From: Planctomycetota bacterium
GTDB lineage: Bacteria; Planctomycetota; SZUA-567; H5-PLA8
Assembly: GCA_015075375.1 (NCBI GenBank)
Contig: JABTUM010000001.1
Location: forward strand, 1 to 64,000
Length of the DNA: 64,000 nucleotides
Reading direction: 5' to 3'
Below the pieces are notes generated by a model. The model did not search any database. It saw only the letters and a program-made list of their open reading frames with translations, and was not told the origin of the DNA. Numbering within the stretch: position 1 is the stretch's first letter; each line of letters starts with the position of its first letter. The translations under genes were made by a program, and so were the position numbers. Positions 34,008 through 45,033 of this stretch are shown here, piece by piece.

Positions 34008-35030
34008 TCATGCGAGGGCGCCCCCACACGACGATCCGCATCCCGCCGTACAAGCGAAGCAATGCGGGCCCGTGGCGATAGGCCGACCAGCGAGACCCTT
34101 AACCGAGAACTCTTTGATGTGGCGCGGAGTTCCCTGGGTCACGGGCAGCTTAAGAGCCAAGTTAAAGTCGCAGTCGAACAGGGTCCCATCCCAGCACACG
34201 CTGAGTTGGTGGCGGCACATCAGGCCCTGGAGCGTGCCCGCATTGAATTGGCTGGAAAGCAAGGCTGCGTAAGATTGTGCCTTTCCTTCCCGCTCCAGAT
34301 CGTACAGGAAGCGGCCGATGGGCATGTTCGTAATCGCAATCAAACGCGTAAAGTGGATTCCATGCCGCGCCCATAGTTCCTTGCGATAGTCGCGCTCCAA
34401 GTCTTCCTGCTTAGGCGGCAAGTGGGAACCCAGCGGGTTGTACACAAGGTCGATACGCAGACTCGGATCTTCCCCATACCCCAGCACATTGAGGAGTTGT
34501 AAGGCCTCGATACTTTTCCGGAATACGTCCGTTCCGCGCTGCCAATCGACATTTTTCTCCATGTAGCATGGCAGAGAAGCGACGAGGCTCACTTGTTCAT
34601 CCTTGAAGAAGAAGGGCAAGTGCTCGAAACCCTCCTCAAGAAAGATGGTCAGGTTGGTTCGTAAAGTGACGCTCAAACCCCGCACTCGAGCTTCCCGGAT
34701 AAAGTCCTGAATCCGGGGGTGCATTTCCGGCGCGCCACCCGTGATGTCGATGGTCTCCGCGCCGCACGCCTTCGCCGCCGCTAACACCTGAATCATCGTT
34801 TCCCACGACATCTGTTCTATGCGTTTGGGTGAGGACTCCACGTGGCAGTGCCGGCACGCCATGTTGCAACGCAGGCCCACGTTGACCTGAATCGTACGGA
34901 GGTCGATGCCACGTAGATCCTCGCCCAAAACCTGATGCATTCGATGTGTAAAGGAGTTGGGCATCGCTTGGGCACAAATAGTCTCATTTGACCTTGCAGT
35001 ATGCATCGTGTCCCCATTTCCCTCTGCCAT
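34008..35030 (-). CDS. arsS: Arsenosugar biosynthesis radical SAM protein ArsS
   Basis: 340 residues. Radical SAM motif C55-x3-C59-x2-C62 (CNMACRHC), then TGGAPEMHP and LVASLPCYMEKNVDWQRG, LRIDLVYNPLG, CRHQLSVCWDGTLFDCDFNL. The C-terminal DUF3641-type Cys-rich domain ends HCFACTAGCGSSCGGALA. In many homologues the Cys of GSSC is selenocysteine; here it is Cys. ArsS forms the 5'-deoxyadenosyl arsenical precursor of arsenosugars from ArsM product. Its neighbours (ArsM-like, PiT, TIGR04282/04283) fit this role. Confidence 0.93.
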   Translation of the reverse strand: MAEGNGDTMHTARSNETICAQAMPNSFTHRMHQVLGEDLRGIDLRTIQVNVGLRCNMACRHCHVESSPKRIEQMSWETMIQVLAAAKACGAETIDITGGAPEMHPRIQDFIREARVRGLSVTLRTNLTIFLEEGFEHLPFFFKDEQVSLVASLPCYMEKNVDWQRGTDVFRKSIEALQLLNVLGYGEDPSLRIDLVYNPLGSHLPPKQEDLERDYRKELWARHGIHFTRLIAITNMPIGRFLYDLEREGKAQSYAALLSSQFNAGTLQGLMCRHQLSVCWDGTLFDCDFNLALKLPVTQGTPRHIKEFSVKGLAGRPIATGPHCFACTAGCGSSCGGALA

Positions 35031-35045
35031 ACGCCTGTACGCCTT

Positions 35046-37585
<2,540 letters not shown>

Positions 37586-37592
<7 letters not shown>

Positions 37593-38704
37593 AATCCTAC
37601 CAGCGAAAAGGCGATCGCTCCAAGCACAGCGGCCAAGGGAAGCGTCAGCAGCCAAGCGGCCAGGATTTGACTAACGGTCCTCCAGTGCCCATGCCCCCGT
37701 GAGACGCCGATTCCGAAAATGGAACCGCAGGACACATGCGTCGTGGAAACGGGAGTGCCCATATACGACGCGCCTAATACCAAGCTAGCCGTCGCCAAGC
37801 TGGCCGTAAGACCTTGCCCGGGATTAAGCTCGGTAATCCCCTTGCTCATGGTCAGCGCGACCTTCCTGGCATTCAACAGTCCCCCCGCGCACATGGCTCC
37901 CACAACAAGTCCCCAATTACCCAACCCCAGTTCAGAGCCGGTGATAAGCAGCAAAGCCGCAATCTTAGGGGTGTCGTTCAATGCCCGGGCAAAACAGAGT
38001 GCTGCACCACTGGCGCAATGGATCGCGCTTACGGCGGTTTGTGCATCCACGCCGATGCACCGGCCTTGGTATATTTCAGCGCAAGATGCGGTTTGTCCCG
38101 CTTGAATGCTCGGGGTGGCTCCCGCGGCTAGCCGCGCAACCCCCATAATCGGGACTGTTGCCAGTTGGCTCGGCTCCTCAACCAGACACACGCAGGTCTC
38201 TCGGGATATGCCCAGTTTCAAACGCAGGCGGTGCAGCAACGCATATAGAGTCACGGTCAGGACAATGGCCAACAACGGACTGACCAGAAGCGGAATCACG
38301 AACCTTTTTACAAGCGGAATCCAACTAAATTGCCCCTCGGGAAGAGTAAGACCGACGCCCAACAAGCCGCCTGTAATGGCATGTGTGGTGGACGTTGGCA
38401 TGCCCAACCAAGTCGCCAAGAGAATGGTGGCCGCGCTTGCGGCACCGACGGAGACAAGTAACTCTGCTGATCCGGCCCATGCCGAAGGAACCAGGGCAGT
38501 ACCGTTGAATGTCTGAACGAGAGTCCCGCCTAAAAAGAGGGAGGCCACGCCACCCGCGAGCGTCGCCAAGGCAGCCAACCATAGCGCCTGTCGGAATCCA
38601 AGCGTGTTGCTGCCGAACAGTGTGGCGACACCCTTGAAGTTGTCGTTGGCGCCGTTGCTGTACGCCAGCCAGAAGCCGGCGAAGGTCAAGAGAACCAAGC
38701 TCAT
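37586..38704 (-). CDS. PiT-family inorganic phosphate (arsenate) transporter
   Basis: 372 residues. Duplicated PiT signature: [14 protein letters not shown] near the N-terminus and [12 protein letters not shown] in the second half, with MPTSTTHAI and TPVSTTHVS repeats. About nine or ten TM helices with a short central loop. Moves phosphate, and probably arsenate, with a cation. PiT genes are often placed beside ArsM/ArsS, where they could bring in the arsenic substrate or export it. Confidence 0.92.
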
Positions 38705-38717
38705 GAATTCTTTCCAA

Positions 38718-39935
38718 TCAGCAGCACTTGCCGGGCTGGCAGGGCGAGGTCCCAGGGACCTGCAAGCTGGTCTCGCGGAAATCCTTCCCCTTGGTTTCCC
38801 GCGGGTCTCGAAGCGAGCCGTGCGAACAATCGAAGGGCAACGCGTCCCCTAATGAGACTTCCATGTGAGGCGGGATGGCTTCGAACATCCCCGCATAAGG
38901 GCCTTGGGGATTGGTCAGGATATGGAAGGTCTTGTCGCAGACCGCGGCGCGTTTTCCGCGAAGAAATACATGGCCGTCGTCGTCATGAATCCGGCTAAAT
39001 GGCCCTTTGTAGACGACTGCTTGCCGGCGTTCCAGACAAGGGCCTTCTTTGCCCTTGTAGGCGCGAATGGTCATGGCACGGAACTCGATGCCATCGATGA
39101 CTTGCCATGGATTGGATTGCCGTTGAAGAATCTCCACGCCATAGAAACCTGCCTGCGCGAACCGGTCGACGAGAGAATCTTCACGGAATGCGCCAGAAAT
39201 GCAGCCACTCCACAAGCCGGGATCGTTCAGCATGTTGGGTGTCGGATCTTCGTCGCAGACAATGTCTGAAATGACCGCCCTGCCGCCACGCTTAAGGACT
39301 CGAAATATCTCGTCAAAAAGATCGTGCTTATCCTCGGGCTTGACCAGGTTGAGGACGCAGTTACTGACTACCAAGTCTGCCGCCTCATCCGGCACGGCAG
39401 GAGCCGATTGGCGCAAGTGCGCGCAATGCGCTTCCAAAGCCAGCCACCGGTCGGCGGTGTCGACCGGATGCTCTCGCAGCCAGGACTCGGCGGTATCTAG
39501 GTCCAACGCCATGTCCTGAATGCGCGCGCGTACGAAACGGACATTGTCGTAGCCGAGTTTGTCAGAGATTGCGGCCCGGTGTTTCCGAGCCAGCGCCAAC
39601 ATGGCCGGATTGAAATCGACTCCAATGACCCGCCCGTACGGACCTACCTTCTGCGCGAGAATGTAGCAGACTTTGCCCGATCCCGAGCCGAGGTCCACGA
39701 CTGTTTCGCCGGTATTCACGAAGCGGGACGGATCGCCACAGCCGTAGTCGGTTTGGAGAATCTCGTTTGGCAAGACCTTGAGGAATTTCGAGTCGTAGTG
39801 CGCGGCAGGGCAACAAAGCCCGGCTTCGACTTCTTTCGCGCCTTTCGCATAGCGGCTCAATACCTCTTCTTCGAGACTGTGCTCGCTGAGCGCTTGGGCC
39901 GAAAACGAGGTTAGGCTGCCGAAATTCGTATCCAT
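38718..39935 (-). CDS. arsM: ArsM-like arsenite SAM methyltransferase
   Basis: About 405 residues from the ATG at 39935 (an upstream start at 39962 is possible). SAM motif I VVDLGSGSG (79-87). The Cys expected in ArsM are present: CC at 41-42 (GLCCPAAHYD), C193 in VVSNCVLNLVKPEDK and C245 in LWSGCISGAF. The C-terminal ~130 residues extend beyond classical ArsM (RRQAVVYKGPFSRIHDDDGHVFLRG...GKCC), as in arsenosugar-cluster members. Expected to methylate trivalent arsenic to the dimethylarsenical used by ArsS. First gene of the ten-gene array. Confidence 0.9.
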   Translation of the reverse strand: MDTNFGSLTSFSAQALSEHSLEEEVLSRYAKGAKEVEAGLCCPAAHYDSKFLKVLPNEILQTDYGCGDPSRFVNTGETVVDLGSGSGKVCYILAQKVGPYGRVIGVDFNPAMLALARKHRAAISDKLGYDNVRFVRARIQDMALDLDTAESWLREHPVDTADRWLALEAHCAHLRQSAPAVPDEAADLVVSNCVLNLVKPEDKHDLFDEIFRVLKRGGRAVISDIVCDEDPTPNMLNDPGLWSGCISGAFREDSLVDRFAQAGFYGVEILQRQSNPWQVIDGIEFRAMTIRAYKGKEGPCLERRQAVVYKGPFSRIHDDDGHVFLRGKRAAVCDKTFHILTNPQGPYAGMFEAIPPHMEVSLGDALPFDCSHGSLRDPRETKGKDFRETSLQVPGTSPCQPGKCC

Positions 39936-39991
39936 GCGGCCCCCTTGAAATGTAATGCGCAAATGACTTTTCGAACGCTTACGTCGATGAC

Positions 39992-40813
39992 TTACAGCGC
40001 GGCGCTGCGATTCGTCCCGGGATCAAGCAAGTCGAGTATCATTCTTGAATCGTGGCTACCAATGAAGAATGCGCTGACGGTGCCGAAAACCCGACTGGCC
40101 ATGTACTGGGGTCGTGCCGCTTCTGAGCGCATCGCCAAGGCAAAGGCGCTGGCGGCGCTGGACGACGAGGGCGCCAGTACGATCTGAATAGGCTCGCCGC
40201 AACAGTCCAACAGAAGTATTGCGCAGGCATCGCCACTAACGTGAATTCGAGTGGCGCCCAAAAAGCGGGTCACGTGACCACTCATGGGCGATTCACCATC
40301 CAACATCAACAGGCCGTCTAGCCGCGATTCCAAACCCAGGCTGGACAGGAATGGGATAAGATCTTTTCTGTCGGGTCGGACTTCAACTTTTGCGAGCAAC
40401 CCCTCCACAGTGTCCACGGAAGCGCGCGCCAGAAGCGCCTCCACATCGGATGTGCCCCCTCCCCTCAGCACTACGCCCATCGCCACGAGGATAAAGATGA
40501 CGGAGGCGGCGCACACAGCGACGAGCCAGCGTCTTCTTCCCCAAACTCCGACCGCAGTCGAAAAGGAATTGCTTCGCCTTACCTGCATCTTGATCCGGAT
40601 CCATGCATCTTCCGAAATGCCGCTTCCGTTCAATTCACGTTTGACACGATCCATAAGCGCTTGCTCTTCCCTAACAAACGCCCGGTCGGCATCCGACAGA
40701 GTCCTCTCCAAGGCCAATCTTTCCTCGGAAGTCAATTCGCGGTCAATGTAAGCCCTCAGCAAGCTCTCGCGCTCAGAAGGGTCCTTGATCTCGTCCTGCA
40801 TGTTTGCTGCCAC
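39992..40813 (-). CDS. Anti-sigma factor, single TM
   Basis: 273 residues. N-terminal cytoplasmic helices (LLRAYIDRELTSEERLALERTLSDADRAFVREE), a TM segment at about 95-115 (WLVAVCAASVIFILVAMGVVL), and a periplasmic domain (GATRIHVSGDACAILLLDCCGEPIQIV) like the sensor part of other anti-sigma proteins in this window. No HxxxCxxC zinc motif. Follows an ECF sigma gene on the same strand by 54 bases, so the two should form a sigma/anti-sigma pair. Confidence 0.75.
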   Translation of the reverse strand: MAANMQDEIKDPSERESLLRAYIDRELTSEERLALERTLSDADRAFVREEQALMDRVKRELNGSGISEDAWIRIKMQVRRSNSFSTAVGVWGRRRWLVAVCAASVIFILVAMGVVLRGGGTSDVEALLARASVDTVEGLLAKVEVRPDRKDLIPFLSSLGLESRLDGLLMLDGESPMSGHVTRFLGATRIHVSGDACAILLLDCCGEPIQIVLAPSSSSAASAFALAMRSEAARPQYMASRVFGTVSAFFIGSHDSRMILDLLDPGTNRSAAL

Positions 40814-40867
40814 TCCTCTACTAATCTTATTCGTGGATGCACTCGAACTAAGTCGAAATTGACGAAA

Positions 40868-41392
40868 TTACTCGCCCTTTTGGGTGCCTACTTCACCGCG
40901 AAGGCACGCTTTTAACTTCGACCTGGCCCTTCCCAACCGGGTTATGACGGTAGTCACCGGTGCGTTGGTTACTTGGGAAATCTCGGCATAGGACAAACCC
41001 ACGAGGCTCAAGAGCAGAAAGGCTTCCCGCTCCGCCTCGTTCAAACGGGCCAGGGCGCGTTTCATTTCATCACTGTATTCGCTGTCGTTTGGGGTGGCAT
41101 CACTCTCCATGCCGCGCTTTTCCTCCCGTGCGATTCGCTTGGACGCCTTTGCCGCAAGCACATAACGCCTATTGGTCGCGTAGATCTTGTTCAGTAGGAT
41201 ACGGTACATCCAACTCTTGAAATTTGAACCCGCTTGAAAGGCATTCCTTTCGGACCAAGCCGCGAGCACGACGTCCGCGAGCACGTCCTCTGCTTCCTTA
41301 GGGTCGAAAAGACTGCGGCGCGCGTAATTAGACATCTGCTTCGACAAACCAGCGACCTGCACCAGAAACTCTTCTGTTGAGGGGATTGCCAC
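40868..41392 (-). CDS. ECF sigma factor (minus-strand pair)
   Basis: 174 residues. Region 2: DPKEAEDVLADVVLAAWSERNAFQAGSNFKSWMYRILLNKI. Region 4: RLNEAEREAFLLLSLVGLSYAEISQVTNAPVTTVITRLGRARSKLK. Both DNA-binding regions are complete. Encoded just before its likely anti-sigma gene and upstream of the arsenosugar-type array, which it might control. Confidence 0.9.
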   Translation of the reverse strand: MAIPSTEEFLVQVAGLSKQMSNYARRSLFDPKEAEDVLADVVLAAWSERNAFQAGSNFKSWMYRILLNKIYATNRRYVLAAKASKRIAREEKRGMESDATPNDSEYSDEMKRALARLNEAEREAFLLLSLVGLSYAEISQVTNAPVTTVITRLGRARSKLKACLRGEVGTQKGE

Positions 41393-42298
41393 GAGGGTAA
41401 AATCTCCAACGCGTGTCTAACCGAGAGCGCAACGTTTGTGCCCTCTAATGTTACGGCATCCACTGCAAATTGCATGCGCTGCGGCATTGCAGCCAAGTAC
41501 TTATGGCGCATGGGAATGCAAGTATAGAGTGTGCTTAAAACGAGCCATGGTGCGGGCGCCCCGTCCGCCACAGTGACGCAGCCATCGATCCTCTACTGAC
41601 AGTTCACTTGATCGGCGTTGGAGCAGACCATCCGAGTCGATCAGCAATCCAGTGCGGAAATAGGAAAGTTGACTTAACCGGACTGCCGGTCCGAATATTG
41701 GAGGCGGACGAGAATTGGCAGTCCGTGTTTTCAGGCCAGGCTATTTCCGCCTCACGCTGCCCTGCGGCGGACGCGAGCGCGTGAACGGAGGGAAGTGGGA
41801 ATGTCTAGTCGCGCGCAAAGCCCTGAACCTCTGCGAGCACGTCTACAAGCTCAAGCGCCACAACGTTCGATTCTTCTACTGCTAGGATAAATCCGTGAAT
41901 TCCGATCGATTCCTCATATCCGACGCCGCAATGCGGCTCTGATTCTCCTACTGTATCAGGCACCGACACAACTTCGAGTTCTCGAACGAAGGCGTCAAGC
42001 GCTACTTGGAAGATCCCGACCGCTACGACCGCCAGGGCTGGCGCCGACTCGCCGAAGAAGTGAAGGCCGACCGCTGCGCCGCCCGGCTCGCAAAAACGAA
42101 AGTTTGAACGGAACGAAGCGCAATAGCAGCCTGCACACCGATCCGCCCAAGCCCGGCATGACCATCACGGTCCACGGGCAGCAGTGCATCATCCGCAAGA
42201 TCTACCCTGGTATCTATGCTGACGCGACAGAGAACGGGCTCAAAGGTGTGGGTATTGGGCCAAGGGCTGCGCGACCTGGGGTTAAAAAGTGTATCCTT
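41393..42298. other. Degraded DNA with gene remnants
   Basis: About 900 bases with no intact gene. Short plus-strand stretches look like remnants: around 41705-41885 (RVFRPGYFRLTLPCGGRERV..., ...CEHVYKLKRHNVRFFY), around 41960-42105 (HNFEFSNEGVKRYLEDPDRYD..., ...AEEVKADRCAARLAKTKV) and 42104-42290 (PGMTITVHGQQCIIRKIYPG), in different frames. They may be pieces of one or more decayed accessory genes next to the insertion element. Confidence 0.4.
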
Positions 42299-43408
42299 TA
42301 CCCTGGCCGGAAATGTCAGACAGGTTAGTCGGCGGCGTAACGAACGGATTTGTGCCGGAAGTATCTTTTGACCAGCTTCGGTTGTTTCTGCCGCCGGTGC
42401 AAGTATCCGCGAACTTGGCCGATCATCTGGTCCAGGTTTTCCGGACACTGCTTTCTCACCGCGTTGGTCTTCACGTCCTGGTTGAGCATTTCGTCGGGAA
42501 TCAACTCCGGGCTGTACGTTGGCAGAAAGAACAGCTTCAGGCGGCCCTTTTGCCGGACCACAAAAGCCTCCACCGCCTTGCTCCGATGCACGGCAGGCTG
42601 TCCACGATCAGAAAGATCGGACGCTTCACTTGCTTGAACAAGCGGCCAAAAACTCCAAGAACACGTTTCGAGTGAACGCGCCCTTGAACACGCTGAAGTA
42701 CAGGCGCCCCCGGTTGCTCAGCGCCGAGATCAGGTTGCACTTGAAGCGGTTTCCTGCCACGTCCACGACCGGCGTATGCCCGCGCAATCCATACGTTCGG
42801 CCCAGTTGGTCATCCGAACGCAGGCCCATCTCATCTTCCCAGAGGTTGGCCGTGCCCCGGCGCGCCGCCTCGGCGCGTATCGCCGGATATCGTTCTTCCA
42901 TCCAATGCCACACGGCCTGCGGATTCTGTTCGCGTGCCCGACGCGCCGGCTTTTGCGGCGTGAAGTTAAGCTGCTTGAGCAGCCGGCCCACGCTCGAAAG
43001 CGCCAGTGTCACGTGAAAGCGCCGTTGGATCAGCGTGCGGACCGCTTCGCGCGTCCAAAGATAAAACGGCAGTTTCAACTGATCGGGATGACGGTCCAGA
43101 ATGGCGCGCGCCACATGTTGGCGCTGGCGGGGCTTGAGCCGTCCACTCCCCTTGGGCCGTCCGCATTGGGCGTAGGCGAGCGAGGCCGCGCCTGCAAGGC
43201 GGTACTGGGCCATCCAGAGATTCACCGTCTGCCGGGTGACCCCAAAGACCCGCGCCGCTTCGGTCTGGGTGCGCCCGGACAGCATGGCGGCGACCACGCG
43301 TTTGCGCAGATCGGAGAGGCTGGCCAGGCAGAGCTTTTTGGCGTTGGTGGGTTTCATGACCTCAAGTAGATTTAACGCTCGCTAGTCGGACATATTATGG
43401 CCAGATTA
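42299..43408 (-). mobile_element. IS630-family insertion sequence, inactivated
   Basis: About 1.1 kb, bounded by TA dinucleotides (42299-42300 and 43407-43408), the IS630 target. Imperfect terminal inverted repeats: CTGGCC at 42303 and its complement GGCCAG at 43399, with further matches inward (AA.ATGTC.GAC). Carries one transposase gene on the minus strand, broken by two frameshifts. Confidence 0.7.
42325..43357 (-). pseudogene. IS630 transposase with two frameshifts
   Basis: Three pieces in three frames. The 5' piece (43357-42626) has the HTH (SGRTQTEAARVFGVTRQTVNLWM) and the first catalytic Asp region (LWEDEMGLRSDDQLGRTYG). A short middle piece has RPIFLIVDSLP (second Asp). The 3' piece (42591-42325) has HRSKAVEAFVV, LPTYSPELIPDEMLNQDVK (catalytic Glu). 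Shifts fall near 42640 and near 42595. One could be a programmed shift, known in some IS630 elements, but two argue for decay or sequence error. Confidence 0.8.
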
Positions 43409-43581
43409 ATATAGGGAAACGCCCGCATACGGCCGCTCTCTTAAAAACCCCAGTCGCTGCAAACCACATAATGGCAATCGATTGCGCGAATGCTCCAGGT
43501 CTGCCTGTATAGTTTCTGTGGAATTGGGGATGAAATCCTAGCTAACATTCATTCCTGTAAATATACGGAGAAGACGAGTAG

Positions 43582-44154
43582 GTGCGCTCTTCCGAAGATG
43601 CCTTTCTGGAGCAGCTCCAACCGCAGTGGGAGCGCCTTCATGCGGTTGCGCACCGTTATGCCCGTACCTCTCAGGATAGTCAGGATTTAGTCCAAGAGAC
43701 CTTGCTTCGCGGCTGGCGGAATTTCTCTTCCAGCGGGGGACAGCCCCACCAGCCTGCGTGGCTCTTCGTGATCATGCGTAACGTGGCCTTCGAATGGAAT
43801 CGCGAGGCCGCTTCAAAACTTCGCCTCAAGATTGTTCCAAACGCGGAGTTGACGGAATTACTGGCGCCAGATCTTGGGGACCCCTTCGAAAGTATTCCTT
43901 CAATGAGCGCAGAGCGGTTCCGCGAATCGCTCGACGGAAATTTGGCTGCAGCCTTTGACACCTTGGAGGATGCCTCTCGCGAAGTGCTCGTGCTTTCAGT
44001 GGCCGGCGGCTTGAGCTACCGCGAGATCGCCGAGGTACTCGATTGTCCCATCGGGACGGTGATGTCACGGATTGCGCGCGCGCGCCGTGCTCTCCGTGAG
44101 CGGTTGGCGCAGAGCGTGGGTTCGGGGCGCATTTTGCGGGGGTTTCGACCATGA
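43582..44154 (+). CDS. ECF sigma factor (efflux operon)
   Basis: 190 residues, GTG start at 43582. Region 2: QDSQDLVQETLLRGWRNF...PAWLFVIMRNVAFEW. Region 4: FDTLEDASREVLVLSVAGGLSYREIAEVLDCPIGTVMSRIARARRALRERL. Its stop overlaps the anti-sigma start by four bases (ATGA). Likely directs transcription of its own operon including the RND genes. Confidence 0.92.
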   Translation: MRSSEDAFLEQLQPQWERLHAVAHRYARTSQDSQDLVQETLLRGWRNFSSSGGQPHQPAWLFVIMRNVAFEWNREAASKLRLKIVPNAELTELLAPDLGDPFESIPSMSAERFRESLDGNLAAAFDTLEDASREVLVLSVAGGLSYREIAEVLDCPIGTVMSRIARARRALRERLAQSVGSGRILRGFRP

Positions 44155-44954
44155 CTTGCCGCGAGATCAGGGAATACCTGTTCGCCTTCCTGGACAACGA
44201 GTTGGACACTTCGCTCAGCATAGAGGTCCAACGCCATCTGGAACGCTGTTGCGACTGCGCCCGTGAAGCTGAAATCGAACACGTGGTGCGAAAACAATTG
44301 GGGCGCGATCTGTTGGGCCAAGGGCAGTTTCCCGCCATCAATAAAACGCAACTTGTGCGGAGCCTTTCAGATAAGTCAACTGAGTCTGGGGAGTCCAAAC
44401 GGTCGCCGCGCATTTGGCTAGGTATTGCTGCTGCGATGCTACTACTCGCCTCAGCAGCGGCGAGGTTCACGTACTTGCCACGGGGTCACAATGGATCCGC
44501 GTTGGCAGATATGCTTATCGACGATTTCAACCGAGTGCTCGCGGAAGATTCTCCCGTACAGGTAGCGTCGAACGACGCGAACGAAGTATCGACATGGCTT
44601 AAATCGAAGACGAATATTGAAGTCGAGGTCCCGCGCATGTACGGACCAAACTACAAACTGGTGGGCGCTCGCAAGTGCATTATTTCCGGGAGACCCGCGG
44701 CATTGGCGCTTTACGAACTGGAAGGTTTCCCTGCTTCTATGGTGGCTATGCCTGCAGCAGAGGGCGATCTTGATGGGATGCAGTCCTCCGATGCCGGCCA
44801 CAGCGTGGACCATTGCAAAGGTCATACAGTCGTCGCGAGGAAGCTTGGCGACATGATGTATTTTGCAGTGGGCCGTTTGAGCGAAGCCGAACTGCTGCTT
44901 CTGATACCTGACAACCAAGAGACAGGAGACATGAGACCCGCGCCGCCGAACTAA
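44151..44954 (+). CDS. Zinc-finger anti-sigma factor
   Basis: 267 residues. N-terminal zf-HC2-type segment with HLERCCDCAREAE (HxxxCCxC; ZAS-type), TM at about 90-108 (IWLGIAAAMLLLASAAARF), and an extracytoplasmic domain typical of such proteins (YKLVGARKCIISGRPAALALYEL, ...VVARKLGDMMYFAVGRLSE). It would hold the sigma factor inactive until an envelope signal. Co-translated with it. Confidence 0.88.
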   Translation: MTCREIREYLFAFLDNELDTSLSIEVQRHLERCCDCAREAEIEHVVRKQLGRDLLGQGQFPAINKTQLVRSLSDKSTESGESKRSPRIWLGIAAAMLLLASAAARFTYLPRGHNGSALADMLIDDFNRVLAEDSPVQVASNDANEVSTWLKSKTNIEVEVPRMYGPNYKLVGARKCIISGRPAALALYELEGFPASMVAMPAAEGDLDGMQSSDAGHSVDHCKGHTVVARKLGDMMYFAVGRLSEAELLLLIPDNQETGDMRPAPPN

Positions 44955-45033
44955 GCGTGGGACCAGTTTCCTTGATAGGTTGCTGTGTCTAACTGGGCGC
45001 GCGTGCAAGCGTAGCGCCACTGGGGGATGTTTT

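Noticed and set aside
42325..43357. Programmed frameshift as the reason for the split IS630 transposase
   Set aside because: Three frames are needed, so at least two shifts; a single programmed event cannot explain it.
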